From positions 996,001 to 1,060,000 of the forward strand of contig JAJOZX010000945.1 of NCBI GenBank assembly GCA_023014485.1: a stretch of 64,000 nucleotides of DNA, read 5' to 3'. The notes beneath the pieces are model-generated. The model saw only the letters and a list, made by a program, of their open reading frames with translations. It made no database searches and was not told the origin of the DNA. This DNA comes from Bathynomus jamesi (lineage: Eukaryota > Arthropoda > Malacostraca > Isopoda > Cirolanidae). Shown here piece after piece: positions 40,262-50,423 of this stretch. Within the stretch, counting starts at the first letter, position 1, and the number at the start of each line of letters is the position of its first letter. A program made the translations under genes and the position numbers.

Positions 40262-40465
40262 ACACAGTATAATTAACGTAAAGAACGACAGTTGTATAGG
40301 AGAATATTCCGCGCAAGATGAGGAGGGAGAACGAAACAAATGAAAAAATGAGGTAACCACCCGGGAATCGAACCTGGGATCTTCTGATTGCCGGTCAGAT
40401 ATGATAACCACTACACCATGGTCCTCACTCGATAAGAAGTCGTAATTCTCCTACATACGCGCAGA
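40262..40465 (-). mobile_element. tRNA-like SINE (SINE-B), copy 1
   Basis: Minus-strand head GAGGACCATGGTGTAGTGG with A box TGGTGTAGTGG, an anticodon-arm-like TCTGACCGGCAATCAGA (5-bp stem, 7-nt loop, GGC at the anticodon position but C instead of T before it), and B box GGTTCGATTCC. The 3' region carries CTTGCGCGGAATATTCTCC and AACGACTGTCGTTCTTTACG-type sequence. Not a functional tRNA: the acceptor strands do not pair cleanly and a long tail follows. Confidence 0.75.
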
Positions 40466-40509
40466 AACCAATGCCCCGAGGGGGGCACCTCCCGCATGCC
40501 GCACCTTAT

Positions 40510-40588
40510 ATACATTTAAACTGCAAAGAACACGCAGTATAATTAACGTAAAGAACGACGCTTGTATAGGAGAACATTCCGCGCAAGA
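40510..40588 (-). mobile_element. SINE-B 3'-end fragment
   Basis: ATTAACGTAAAGAACGACGC and GAACATTCCGCGCAAGATG repeat the tail of copy 1 without its head. Confidence 0.7.
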
Positions 40589-40767
40589 TGTAGGAGAATT
40601 ACGACTTCTGATCGAGTGAGGACCATGGTGTAGTGGTTATCATATCTGACCGGCAATCGGAAGATCCCGGGTTCGATTTCCGGGTGGTTACCTCATTTTT
40701 TCATTTGTTCGTTCTCTCTCCTAATCTTGCGCGGTGTGTTCTCCTATACAAGCGTCGTTCTTTACGT

Positions 40768-40770
<3 letters not shown>
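40589..40770 (+). mobile_element. SINE-B, copy 2 (inverted relative to copy 1)
   Basis: Plus-strand head GAGGACCATGGTGTAGTGG, TCTGACCGGCAATCGGAAG, GGGTTCGATTTCC, then CTTGCGCGGTGTGTTCTCC and CAAGCGTCGTTCTTTACG, ending directly in (TA)n. Confidence 0.75.
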
Positions 40771-40811
<41 letters not shown>

Positions 40812-40865
40812 TGTGTGTGTGTATATATATATATATGTGTGTATGTATATATATATATATATATG
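40771..40865. repeat. (TA)n / (TG)n at SINE-B tail
   Basis: Complex TA/TG microsatellite. Confidence 0.9.
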
Positions 40866-41898
40866 AGGGATGGGAAGCTGATAAATTTTTAAGTCCAGTT
40901 TTCGATTTCAGTTTAAGTTTGCAAAAATATCGATTTCAGTTTCGATTTCAGTTTTTAATTTTTTTTCGATTTGACTTTATTTTTCTATTCATGTTTCATA
41001 TATTTCGGTTCGATTCAATTTAAATTTCGATTCCAATTTTTTTTTCAGATTTCTTTGTACTATTTATATTATTTTTTGGGGGGTACCCTATTGACAAAGT
41101 GAGATTTAATTTTATATTTGTATTTGTATTCGATTTCTGTTTTTCAAAGAGAGAATTTGCTGTAGTAACTATCATTACTTTTGTATGATTAAACATGTAA
41201 GCATCTATAGCCAACTCAATCAGCACGAAACACTCAGCTTTTTTTTTAACTTATTCGCTTCATTTCTTTCACATAAAGTTTCATTTACAAAAAACTCTTA
41301 ATTCGAAATGTTTTATTAATTCGTACGCTTTTTAAATTTTAAAGTACACGACATGTATAAAAAATATATATAATAGATAATAGATTAGAGTAACAGTTCC
41401 AAAGGATTAACATTTGAGTTGAAGTTTGGTCATTCCCACTGATTATTATCTCACTCACTTATGTATGATAGATATAGATAGTATAGCTATTATCGAACTG
41501 AAAAATTTAATGGTCAGAAAAAACTGAAGGCGTCCTTACCAAGTGACTAAACGTAGGTCAACGAAAGGACACAGTCATTATTGAAAAGTATTTTGATTTG
41601 GGATAAAAATTTTCTTCCTTAATTCTTTTTCTTTCATTTTAAAAACCATTGTCTCTAGTACTTTTAGCTGCGTTATTTTCTATATTTAATTAAAGGATAA
41701 ATGGATATTTTAAATCCATACAAATGTTGAGTCGCAAAAAAAGGAAAATAATTCACGTTATTTATACTTTTTTGCAATCGAAATGCTCCTCAAAACTGAA
41801 ACGCAAAACTGTTTTTTTAATCTATTCGAATTCAGATTTCAGTTTTTAAATGTTTTTCAACTTCAATTCGAATTACGTTTTTAGTTGTCATGTGGAGG
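40866..41898. other. AT-rich, CGATTTCAGTTT-like imperfect repeats
   Basis: 40905-41050 repeats TTCGATTTCAGTTT-like units, and a similar motif (TTCAGATTTCAGTTTT) appears at 41828-41850. These may be subterminal repeats of a degenerate hAT-type element, but I could not define ends. Confidence 0.35.
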
Positions 41899-42454
41899 CA
41901 GTGGTGTAGTGCTAAATAAAGAAGTGAGGGAACGCATTTTGAAAGTGTTACTCAGATGCGGGGGGGGGGGGGACAATGGCGAGCGCGGCGAGCCCATACA
42001 GCTGGGGGTCTGGGGGCACTGTAAGCCCCCCGGGAAATCTTTTGAAATCTGACCAATTTCAGGGATATTTTGAGGTCATATGCACTGGATATTAGGATAT
42101 ATTCCAAGGTTGAAGATGCAGTATTTCCAGTGTCATTAGATATACGACATCCAGTATGATCAATAAAAATAGCTAACAACTGGAATGATTAACTAAAAAA
42201 AGTTAACAACTGGTACGCCGTGGTGACTGTTTCACCAGATCTTTATAGGCTAGCATTGCCTCAGTCGAAGCTAAAAGAAATGAAGCAGTTAATGATTCTT
42301 TCTCATATTTCTTCTAGGGGTGGGAATTAAAATTTCATGGCGTTAGAGATTTGTAAGTTCGGATTTATTTGAAAGAGTGAGGGAACGCCGTTCCGTCTAC
42401 CAAAAAAAGTAAGGGAACGCCGTTCCCACGCGTTCCCACAGCACTACACCACTG
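41899..42454. mobile_element. hAT MITE with 8-bp TSD TGTGGAGG
   Basis: Ends CAGTGGTGTAGTGCT and, from the right, CAGTGGTGTAGTGCTGTGGG. TGTGGAGG is exact on both sides (41891-41898, 42455-42462). AGTGAGGGAACGC repeats lie just inside both ends, inverted. The middle (42045-42112) is related to the hAT MITE at 21085. Contains a 13-G run. Non-coding. Confidence 0.95.
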
Positions 42455-42540
42455 TGTGGAGGGGTTACCTTCTGTGGAGGGGGTACTTTGGCGGGCACTC
42501 GCCCTTTGCCCTTCCTTTCTACATAAAAAAAATATGTATA

Positions 42541-43191
42541 CAGGGTGTTTCAAGAGAAAAGGTCAATACTTCGGGAGGTGATAGTATCGGTCATTGTGAG
42601 AAAAAAGTTCATATGAACATGTGTCTAATTCTGAATGGTTACGGAGATAGAGCTGTTTGAATCTACAAATACAAAAGCATTGTTAATGGTAATCAAGAAA
42701 GAGAAACCAATTACTGTTTCTAACATTTAATGTTTAAACATTGGCATTTTGAATGGTATCAGATACAGAAATGACAAATTTGTTACAGTTTACAATACGT
42801 TTTCGAAAATCCCACCGTCACCTCAATGCACTTTGCAGCTCGTGTGCGAAGATCGCGTATTGTTCGTCTGAGTTGATCTTGACGTTCCTTTATGCGGGCA
42901 GCAGCATCCAAAATGCGCGCGAGCAATTCGTCTCGTGTATCCACCTTTCTTTTGTAAACTTGACTTTTCATCCACCCCGACAAACAATAATCTAACGGAG
43001 AGAGGTCTGGAGACCTTGGTGGCCATTGAATGGGACCACCGCGGGGGGAGGAAGAGCTGCGCGCGCATCAGATTCAAAAGCTCTATCTCCTTAACCATTC
43101 AGAATTAGACACATGTTCATATGAATTTTTTCTCACAATGACCGATACTATCGCCTCCCGAAGTATTGACCTTTCCTCCTGAAACACCCTG
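42541..43191 (-). mobile_element. mariner element with about 120-bp TIRs
   Basis: CAGGGTGTTTCAAGAGAAAA with GGTCAATACTTCGGGAGG at the left and its mirror at the right; similarity extends about 120 bp. TA flanks. The interior is a transposase C-terminus. Confidence 0.9.
42783..43050 (-). pseudogene. mariner transposase C-terminal fragment
   Basis: [20 protein letters not shown] then SGWMKSQVYKRKVDTRDELL, ARILDAAARIKERQDQLRRT and a stop at 42783. SPDLSPLDY carries the third catalytic Asp; the rest of the core is deleted. Confidence 0.8.
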
Positions 43192-45082
43192 TATATACTC
43201 GTATGGAGGATGTGGAACTCAAATCTGTTGTTTTACTGAAAGAAGAGATCCTTTACAAACATAAATGAGATTAAGAATGTATGGTCGGAGAAGATGAGAG
43301 TGAAAATGCTTCTGATCGGAAAAACATGTAATCTGTAATAATAATATGATTATGCACATAGACTGAGTCATAGAAATGGTAGAAACGGGATTTGGCATTA
43401 TAACGATGGGATATACATGGGGAAGTTTTTTAAAAGATGTGACGTGATTTTGTGCATAATTTTTTCAAGAAAAATGACAAAAAATGTAGGTAACATAAAA
43501 AACAAATTGCAAAATATATTGAAAAATAGAGACCCTTGGTCTCACTTGATGTGTCATTATAATGTAAAAACATGGTTTTAGATTATTTTGATGTATGAAA
43601 GATCATTTAATGATGTTTAGGACAGGACTGATATGGTAACACTTATGATGATGATTATGCAAATGTTTTACTGCTAGATAGGATATGTTATTGTATCCCC
43701 ATTCTTTACATTTCATGTCCTCTAAACAAAGTGTATCTTTTACCTGATGGCACATTTGCTGGCGACATTGAAGCCGATAATTTCAAGGAATCTATTTCCT
43801 TTTCTGTTGAGACATGAAAAGACATTAATGGTAAAGACTATATTTGAAAGGCTTCATATATTAATACCTTTTACTACCATCACTTAGAAATGTACCACAT
43901 TTAAATCATTTCACGCGAAATCAATTATTCTCATTACTGTAAGTAAGTCACGATAACTTTAATTATTATAAGGTACACTTTCCCATTTCGATCATTCTTG
44001 AACTTAAAGAACAAATGAGACTTTCTCTCTACGTCTCAAATCTTTGTTTTTTTTTTTGTTTTGAGATGCGATGAAAAGCAAATCTAATTTAGAATCTGCA
44101 TCGGTCATCTTATAACACATAATTTCTAGCAACTATTTTTAATAAAATGGAATGCAACATCGGTATTTCATACAACAAAAATGTAAACATCATAAATATT
44201 TTGTGATTTAAACGAAAAATTGGTTATTCTTTGCGTGTCTTTTACGTTTAAACTAAACAAAGGTAAATCTCAAACGCGTTTCAGTCTCCATCAAGTTAAA
44301 CAAATCAAAGTACAGTTCAGTTATAAATATAAATTAAGGTAACTAAGTATAATTAGTTTTATCTATTAAAAATAAAATTTCTTATAACAACATTAACCAA
44401 TTACATTAACTAATTACATTAACTATTATGTACCTGTCATTGAGTTGCCATTGCCTTCGGCGGTTGTGATGACAAACAGCAGAAAGATCACACAAAAATT
44501 TTTGGAATGAAAGTGAAAGATTGTAAAGTTGCATTTTAAAGCTTTAAATAACTATCATTAAAAGTTTATTATTTATAATTAGAGGAAACACTACAATTAA
44601 GGACACAAATGTCAAACTTAAATATGAAAACTTCACAATATTTTTCTTCTATGAAGTGAAGCAAATCAAAATATAAACTCGCAAGTAAAAAGCGTCTCTT
44701 TTCTCTCTTTATATTGCTTTTATATTCCCCCTCAAACCCCATCCCTTATTTCCGGCCTCTGATTCTCCTCTGACGTACGCTTGAGAGCAGATGAACCTAC
44801 TATCAGTTTAGAGGAAAGTGAAGGACAAAACTTTTGCCCTTGACCAGAAAAATAGGAAACTAAACATTTCAGATCACGTATTTACCTTTTGGTTCTTTTA
44901 AACTTTTAAAATGACGGACAGATACGTGTTTCAAATCTGCATGAATAATATTTTAAATGTATATACTTGATCTCCTTTAGAATGAGAAAACATTTATTGT
45001 AAGTAAATTTTGAGGTATTTATGACTGAATTTTCGGTAAACATCAATTAATTATTAATAGCTAAATGCATATATTTAATATA
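43192..45082. other. 1.9 kb without recognisable features
   Basis: AT-rich. No ORF above 60 codons, no microsatellite of note and no TE end seen. It is the longest featureless stretch in the window and may be old unique DNA. Confidence 0.5.
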
Positions 45083-46286
45083 CAGGGTGTCCGATAAGTC
45101 CGGCATCATAGGAGAAATTCATATTTTTCTATTTCTACAAACCATAATTCATATTTTTCTTTTCTACAGGCCATAATGTCTGTGAACAAGGAAGAACGAA
45201 TCCAGATAATTCTACTCATAGGAAATCGGAGTCAAAGAGAGGCCGCTGCTGAATTTAACAGACTGCATCCAGACCGCGAGCCAATAACACAGAGTTGTGT
45301 TAGCAGACTTGTTGCAAAGTTTAAGGAAACAGGATCCATAGAAGATAAACCACGCAGTGGACCTTCAAGGAGGTCGACTGACGATGATACAGCGACTGCT
45401 ATCCTGGCTCATTTTAACAGAAGTCCCAATAAGTCTCTTCGGCGATTGTCCGCCGAGAGGAGTGTCGAAAAGTAGCATCCATCGCATTCTTCAGGCTCAC
45501 AAATGGCATCCATATAAACTTCAGATCCTACAGAAATTAAGCGAAGATGATCCCGACCGGCGGATGGAATTTTGTGAATGGGCTACGGACAATATGCTCG
45601 GGATGCCAATTTCCCGTCCACCATCCTGTTCAGTGACGAGGCTGTTTTTTATGGAAATGGCGAGGTAAATCGACAGAACACCCTACTGGTCTCAAAACAA
45701 CCTTCACTGATATACCTCTTCAAAGGAACAAGGTGCATCTCGGGTGATGGTATGGTGTGGCATTTGGAAGGATCGATTCATAGGCCCCCTCTTTTTCGAT
45801 GAACATGTCACTGGAGGCACCTACCTACGTATGCTCAAGGAAGAAGCATTTCCCAGTGTCTTGAACGAAGAAGGAAATTTCCCAACAGGGTTCCAGCAAG
45901 ACGGCGCTCCTGCACATTACAGCACCCAAGTAAGGGAATACCTGTACCAACAATTCCCTGTCATTGGATAGGACGTCGAGGGCCTGTGGAATGGCCAGCT
46001 AGAAGCCCGGATCTCACGCCACTAGATTTTTATCTCTGGGGCCACTTGAAAGCGCTGGTATCCGCAGAGAAAATTAGGAGTGTTGAACATTTGCGGCAGC
46101 GCATTATTGGGGCATGTAACACCATTACTCCTGACATCATTCACCGTGTGCTTGCTGACTGGGTATCACGTCTGAATTTGTTATTGAAAACAATGGTGGA
46201 CATATTGAGACGTTCTTTAAATAAAAGCTTTTGTTTTGCCTTTTTTTATTATTTTTCCTATGATACCGGACTTATGCGACACCCTG
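45083..46286 (+). mobile_element. Near-full-length DD41D mariner element
   Basis: CAGGGTGTCCGATAAGTCCG at the left and mirrored CAGGGTGTCGCATAAGTCCG at the right, TA outside. 1204 bp, the usual length for the superfamily, and the only copy here with N-terminus and all three catalytic regions. It is the likely parent family of the MITE at 19912. Confidence 0.95.
45176..46286 (+). pseudogene. DD41D mariner transposase, frameshifted
   Basis: Start MSVNKEERIQIILLIGNRSQ at 45176, helix-turn-helix 1 (REAAAEFNRLHPDREPITQS), GPSRRSTDD linker, helix-turn-helix 2 (GVSKSSIHRILQAHKWHPYK), EDDPDRRMEFCEWA, then [19 protein letters not shown] (first D), MVWCGIWKDRFIGPLFF, FQQDGAPAHYSTQVREYLYQ (second D), [20 protein letters not shown] and DFYLWG (third D). 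122 nt lie between the last two Asp codons, 41 codons once one indel is allowed for. About four frameshifts inactivate it. Confidence 0.9.
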
Positions 46287-46453
46287 TATAAGTAAAATTT
46301 GTGCTTCATTTACTGTATTTGGGTAAAACATTTACATATTACAGGTTTTTAAAACTGTAAAGAGAATTGACAGTAAAAGACAAAAGACAAAGGATTTACG
46401 TCTTATCTAAATTTTCCTTATCTTTACCTTTAAGAACGCCCGTTTAGATGTTA
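46287..46453. other. Spacer
   Basis: Short AT-rich spacer between mariner and SINE. Confidence 0.5.
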
Positions 46454-46760
46454 CCTTACCTTTGGTAACCTTTGGTAACCTTTGGTTAGCTTCCGCCCGA
46501 ATTGTTCATTCTGACGAAGGTCAAACTTTTTACTCCACCTTAGACCTACAGTTTAACGTGGAATCCAAACCACGCCCCATCAGCAGCCCAGCGTCTTAAC
46601 CACTGGGCCATCTAGGGTACCCATTTATCTACTAACCACTTTATTTATTGTGTGGAAGGATGAACAGCTGGGTTTTGCTGTGCGCCGGCTGCCGTCGGTC
46701 TCGAACCCGGGGCCGATGGATTCGTAGTCAGCGACGCTAACCACTACACCACCGAGGCGC
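46454..46760 (-). mobile_element. SINE-A, copy 4
   Basis: Same head (TGGTGTAGTGG) and body. The tail is expanded into tandem ACCAAAGGTT units and, unlike copies 1 and 2, is not followed by (TA)n. Confidence 0.85.
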
Positions 46761-46904
46761 TGTTAAGTTAACATTTTTAATTAAACGTATTAAAATTAAG
46801 ATGAGACTGAAAATATACACTGTAATTTCTTATCTTTAAAGTTTATACCGTTCTTCAGCTTAAATAATAGCCCATACCAAGGTAATTGTCAAGTACAAAT
46901 CATC

Positions 46905-46945
<41 letters not shown>

Positions 46946-46965
46946 TTGTGTGTGTGTGTGTGTGT
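46905..46965. repeat. (GT)n microsatellite
   Basis: About 60 bp of GT with two phase shifts. Confidence 0.9.
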
Positions 46966-47019
46966 CTAGTTTTAACGGAACAAATAATGAAAGACAATAG
47001 TTTATTATTTAAAACCAAA

Positions 47020-47300
47020 TTTTGGTTTGGAGGTGGACATAAGTAGCACGGCGCAAAATGGACGAGCGCAGAGCAATTGCAATGTTGATCAAATGTTGCA
47101 AGGTGTCAACCCCCTTTCCCCCAGTGCCACCCCCACCCCCATGGTGCCAAAAGGGGGAACCCCACCCCAGCAAGCTGGGGGAGTCCACCTAACCTCTTTG
47201 GGGGAGAAGTTGGGACGGCCTCATCCCCCAAAGGGTATACCTAACCTAAGAGGAGAGAGAGAGAGCGGAAGACAGAGCATCCTACACCGGGAAGATCCAG
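47020..47300. repeat. G/C-run repeat, copy 1
   Basis: CTGGGGGAGTCCACCTAACC, TTGGGGGAGAAGTTGGGACG, CCCCCAAAGGGTATACCTAA and (AG)n. A related block (GGGGAATCCAACTAACCTAA, TTGGGGAGAAGGTGG, AAGGGGTATACCTAAC) occurs at 50985-51112 with the parts in a different order. The ORF across it is compositional. Confidence 0.55.
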
Positions 47301-47483
47301 CATAATGGAGCTCAGAGTAGCATCACTTTGCTTAGAATTCGAAATCCGCCAGTTGGCTTAATCAGCCAGTGCCGCCAGGCATTATCAGCGAGTTGGCTCA
47401 GTGTATGTATTGTTTGAAAAGCCAAAAAAACGCACGTACACCCCCCGACTGTATACGCCCATAGATCCCCTATTATTACACAT

Positions 47484-47520
<37 letters not shown>

Positions 47521-47693
47521 ATATATATAAAGAGATGCATGTAAAGCCCCAATAATAAAATATATACGAGCATAACCACCACACAAAAACAATACACAAC
47601 CAACCACCACCACAACCACCAATCGTCTAAGTATAGCTTACCATCACCTAACCAAACCCTTACTCACAGCTTTTACTTACCAGTTCCTGATAG
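47301..47693. other. Unassigned, with (CA)n/(TA)n
   Basis: (CA)n and (TA)n at 47480-47528. No gene. Confidence 0.5.
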
Positions 47694-47870
47694 ACCGACA
47701 AGGTCAAAGCTATTAAGCATAAAAAAATACGTTTATAGGACTAGGGAGCAGACCGACAAGCTCTAAAAACAACTCAATAAACAGAACTATTAAACATAAA
47801 CAAATACGTTTACGAAACCAGAGAACAGCCCAACAAGGTCTCAAAACAACAGCAACGATACTATTCAACT
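47694..47870. repeat. Degenerate tandem repeat, about 60-75 bp unit
   Basis: Three successive units beginning CCGACAAGGTC, CCGACAAGCTC, CCAACAAGGTC; the first two contain CTATTAA.CATAAA and AAATACGTTTA. Confidence 0.6.
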
Positions 47871-48017
47871 TTTCATGATAGAACCATACGAAGGCAATTT
47901 GACGTTTGGGAGGTGGTCGTTTAAAACAAAAATTGAATAAGATAAACTAAGTTTGATGCCAAAACAAATTTTCATCATAATATACAATTTTAGGTAAATT
48001 TATAGTATTACACGCGT

Positions 48018-48242
48018 CTCCCTTTGGAGGTGAAATTTATGTTTTTCCTATGGTTTTTGATGTGTTTTGAACGAATCTGACCTTCAAAACCGTCGGAAAT
48101 GACTCGTTTTTAGATAACCCCCTCCCCCCAGCCTGCAATGTGGGGGAAATCACAGAAAACGAGTCATTTCCGACGGTTTTGAAGGTCAGATTCGTTCAAA
48201 ACACATCAAAAACCATAGGAAAAACAAATTTCACCTTCAAAA
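48018..48242. repeat. 225-bp palindrome (foldback)
   Basis: Arms of about 88 bp (GAGGTGAAATTTATGTTTTT...GGAAATGACTCGTTTT) match their mirror with few differences. The loop of about 45 bp holds CCCCCTCCCCCCA and TGTGGGGGAAAT. No ORF. Confidence 0.85.
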
Positions 48243-48252
48243 TTGACATAAC

Positions 48253-48310
48253 CTTCCTAACCTAACCTATCCTAACTTAACCTAACCTATCCTAACCTAA
48301 CCTAACCTAA
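48253..48310 (-). repeat. Interstitial (TTAGG)n telomere-like tract
   Basis: About 11 units of CCTAA on the plus strand, some mutated (CCTAT, CTTAA). TTAGG is the canonical telomere repeat of most arthropods. Confidence 0.85.
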
Positions 48311-48328
48311 AATAAAAACAGGAATTAC

Positions 48329-48575
48329 CTTTAAAATCAGAGACAGAATAATCACAGTACCGTCTTTTCTTCGTTTTAAGCACAACGCAACTTTTTCTAC
48401 AACGCCACAGTTTCTGGTCTTGACGATATGTACACTCCGTTTTACAATGTGGACACTTCACTACTATCGGTAGAACACCGTGAGCACGCAGAAACTCAAC
48501 CCTTTTTTCTAAATTTTCGTAGAAAGCGACAATACAGCGGTAATAATCAAACAAGCAGGTGTCACACGAAGCCAT
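48329..48575 (-). CDS. Zinc-ribbon-like protein fragment (ISXO2/Merlin-like?)
   Basis: ATG at 48575 opens MASCDTCLFDYYRCIVAFYE, VEFLRAHGVLPIVVKCPHC, KTECTYRQDQKLWRCRK and RRYCDYSVSDFKG. CPHC...C...LWRC looks like the zinc ribbon in front of ISXO2/IS1595-type DDE domains (eukaryotic Merlin), but no DDE domain follows. The frame could end at a splice donor AAAG/GTAATT at about 48329, because the sequence beyond it is telomere-like repeat. No frameshift inside. Could be exon 1 of a host gene or a transposon remnant. Confidence 0.45.
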
Positions 48576-48892
48576 TCCGGTAGCAAAGTAATTCAAATTC
48601 GAAATGGATGGAGCGCAGTGATTGGGCAGACATGTAACGGTCAGCCGCGCACGCACACCAAACGAACGTACGAACACACTAGATACACACCAAAAAAAAT
48701 TTATATCTCAAAAACGAAACATTTGCGATGGAAACGCTATAGAAGAAAAGTGTCTTAGAATTAAAAAATCTACTTAATGAATATATAATAATTGCTGGAC
48801 GTTAGACGGGTGTAATACTATAATAATACCCAATTTTAATCTTAAACTATAACATCAAAAGCATTAATATGATTTTTAGAACAAAATAGAAA

Positions 48893-49178
48893 TTAAATTA
48901 GGGATAACTATTTCATTTTTCCTCTTTCACCCATTTATTGTGTTTCAATAAAAATTTGTATTTAAGACACCAATATATCTTTAAACCTTATTACAAAAAA
49001 TATTAATATAACTTTATATTAAAAATAGTATTTCGGGATAACTATTTCATTTCTCGTCTTTCGCCCATTTATTTTGTTTCAATACAAATTTATCTTTAAG
49101 ACACCAATATATCTTTAAACCTTATTAAAAAAATATTAATATAACTTTATAATAAAAATAGATTCTATTTCGGGGTAA
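48893..49178. repeat. Tandem duplication, about 135-bp unit
   Basis: GGGATAACTATTTCATTT starts units at about 48900 and 49035, and a third partial unit (GGGGTAACTATC) starts at about 49172. ACACCAATATATCTTTAAAC is conserved in both full units. Confidence 0.8.
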
Positions 49179-49411
49179 CTATCGCCAGAATATCCATAGA
49201 GTATTTGAACATCTTGTTCCTCAAGCTTCGCACGGTTCAATGTAGCCTTAAAAGTCTCAAAGGAGGGGGTGCTAGGGCGTCTTTCAGTATTCGCCACATC
49301 TTCCGTCTTTACCGAATACCACTTCATAAACGTCAAACACGCAATATCAAAGGTAGCCATCACTATTTTTCGTCTACGTGAGAAATCTTCACATATACGT
49401 CTGAGATCCAT
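49136..49411 (-). CDS. Hypothetical small ORF
   Basis: MDLRRICEDFSRRRKIVMAT from 49411, 91 codons, no family recognised. The last dozen codons run into the tandem repeat, so the natural end may be a splice site or the ORF may be spurious. Upstream on the same strand are GTATATC (about 49451) and TCAGTT (about 49431-49426), which loosely resemble a TATA box and an arthropod initiator, 22 bp apart (shorter than usual). A CACGTG lies nearby at 49481. It shares orientation with the zinc-ribbon ORF about 560 bp downstream, so both could be exons of one gene; unproven. Confidence 0.3.
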   Translation of the reverse strand: MDLRRICEDFSRRRKIVMATFDIACLTFMKWYSVKTEDVANTERRPSTPSFETFKATLNRAKLEEQDVQILYGYSGDSYPEIESIFIIKLY

Positions 49412-49827
49412 GGCTTTCAGCGGTTAACTGAGCACGCAGGGTAGAGATATACCCAGGTAGTAGCAGGAGACACGTGACCTTTGATCGGTCATAGAGGGGG
49501 CGGAGCTTAGGACTTTCCCTATACATACGCTACTATTTAATTATTTGGAGAGATGTTACCCAATGAAGTTTAATTGACTTAGAAATAAAAATTTAGACCT
49601 TTATTCCTTAATGTATGTGAGGGGGGGGTCAATTAAATATATGAAATAACTTTGCTTACCATACTAAATAAACTTCAAATATATATAGTAGTGTATTTCA
49701 GACTTTAATTAAAAGCCGCTGTACCGCTTAGAAGATTAATCCGTAAATTGAAATCTTACAACAATAAAGGAAATATACTGAACATTTTCTGGTTGATAGG
49801 CGCCAATGTGTGTGTTTGTTATTGGTT
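49412..49827. other. Unassigned sequence
   Basis: Possible upstream region of the minus-strand ORF (see 49136-49411); GGGGGCGG at about 49497. Otherwise nothing. Confidence 0.35.
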
Positions 49828-50128
49828 ATAATGGAGTTAACCGTGATTTGTCGGTGTTTACATTCGCGGTTCGGCCCCCGCCATCCCACCACAATGAGCC
49901 TCAGTCAGTGTCTCTCAGCGCTACCAAAGACAATATTAGCAACAATGTTAGCAGAGGGAGGTGTTACAACAGTGCTTTCCCCAGGAATTGAAATTAGAGG
50001 AGGGTGTTCGAATTTTTAATGGGGTGAGGGTCAAGGGGTGAGAGCGTGAGGGCGAAGGTGGGCTTTATATCACCATAGTAAAAAACTGAAAAATGTTTCA
50101 CGCCTATTGTATTAGGTTTAACTCATCT
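49828..50128 (+). repeat. 300-bp repeat R2, copy 1
   Basis: ATGGAGTTAACCGTGATTTG, ACATTCGCGGTTCG, AGACAATATTAGCAACAATG, TTCGAATTTTTAATGGGGTG and AACTGAAAAATGTTTC. Copy 2 at 50424-50725 is in the same orientation. ORFs at 49806-50019 are not conserved between the copies, so probably not coding. Confidence 0.8.
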
Positions 50129-50312
50129 TTTAAAATTGGCTCAGGACGGGACCAGATGAGCCGGGTGTACCTGGTTATGTGCGGTGGAGAGCGCAAGAGA
50201 GCAACTCGCTCCTCCACCAAGCCATGCCTAGAGGCGGGACCCACCATCATGACCTTCGTGTGAAGAGAGACCGACGCACGGAACCACAACGAGGTTAACG
50301 AGGTGTATATAT
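50129..50312 (+). mobile_element. LINE L4-family 3'-end insertion
   Basis: Starts GGCTCAGGACGGGACCAGAT and follows the last codons of L4 (GPVPG..RWR.Q..NSLLHQA), then TGACCTTCGTGTGAAGAGAG, GAGGTTAACGAGGTGTATAT and (TA)n. It is severely 5' truncated and lies between the two R2 copies. It shows the LINE 3' end most similar to the SINE-A tail. Confidence 0.8.
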
Positions 50313-50423
50313 ACAGTATACACACACATTTTTTCACGCGTTTATCCGTGATTCACTGTCGTCAATTGAATTAATCATGACTTACTAATTGTTACCACAG
50401 TGCACTTATCGGTGATCGTGACA

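Noticed and set aside
40600..40700. Functional tRNA gene
   Set aside because: A and B boxes and an anticodon-like arm exist, but the acceptor strands do not pair properly, U33 is missing and a SINE tail follows; three copies share the same non-tRNA tail.
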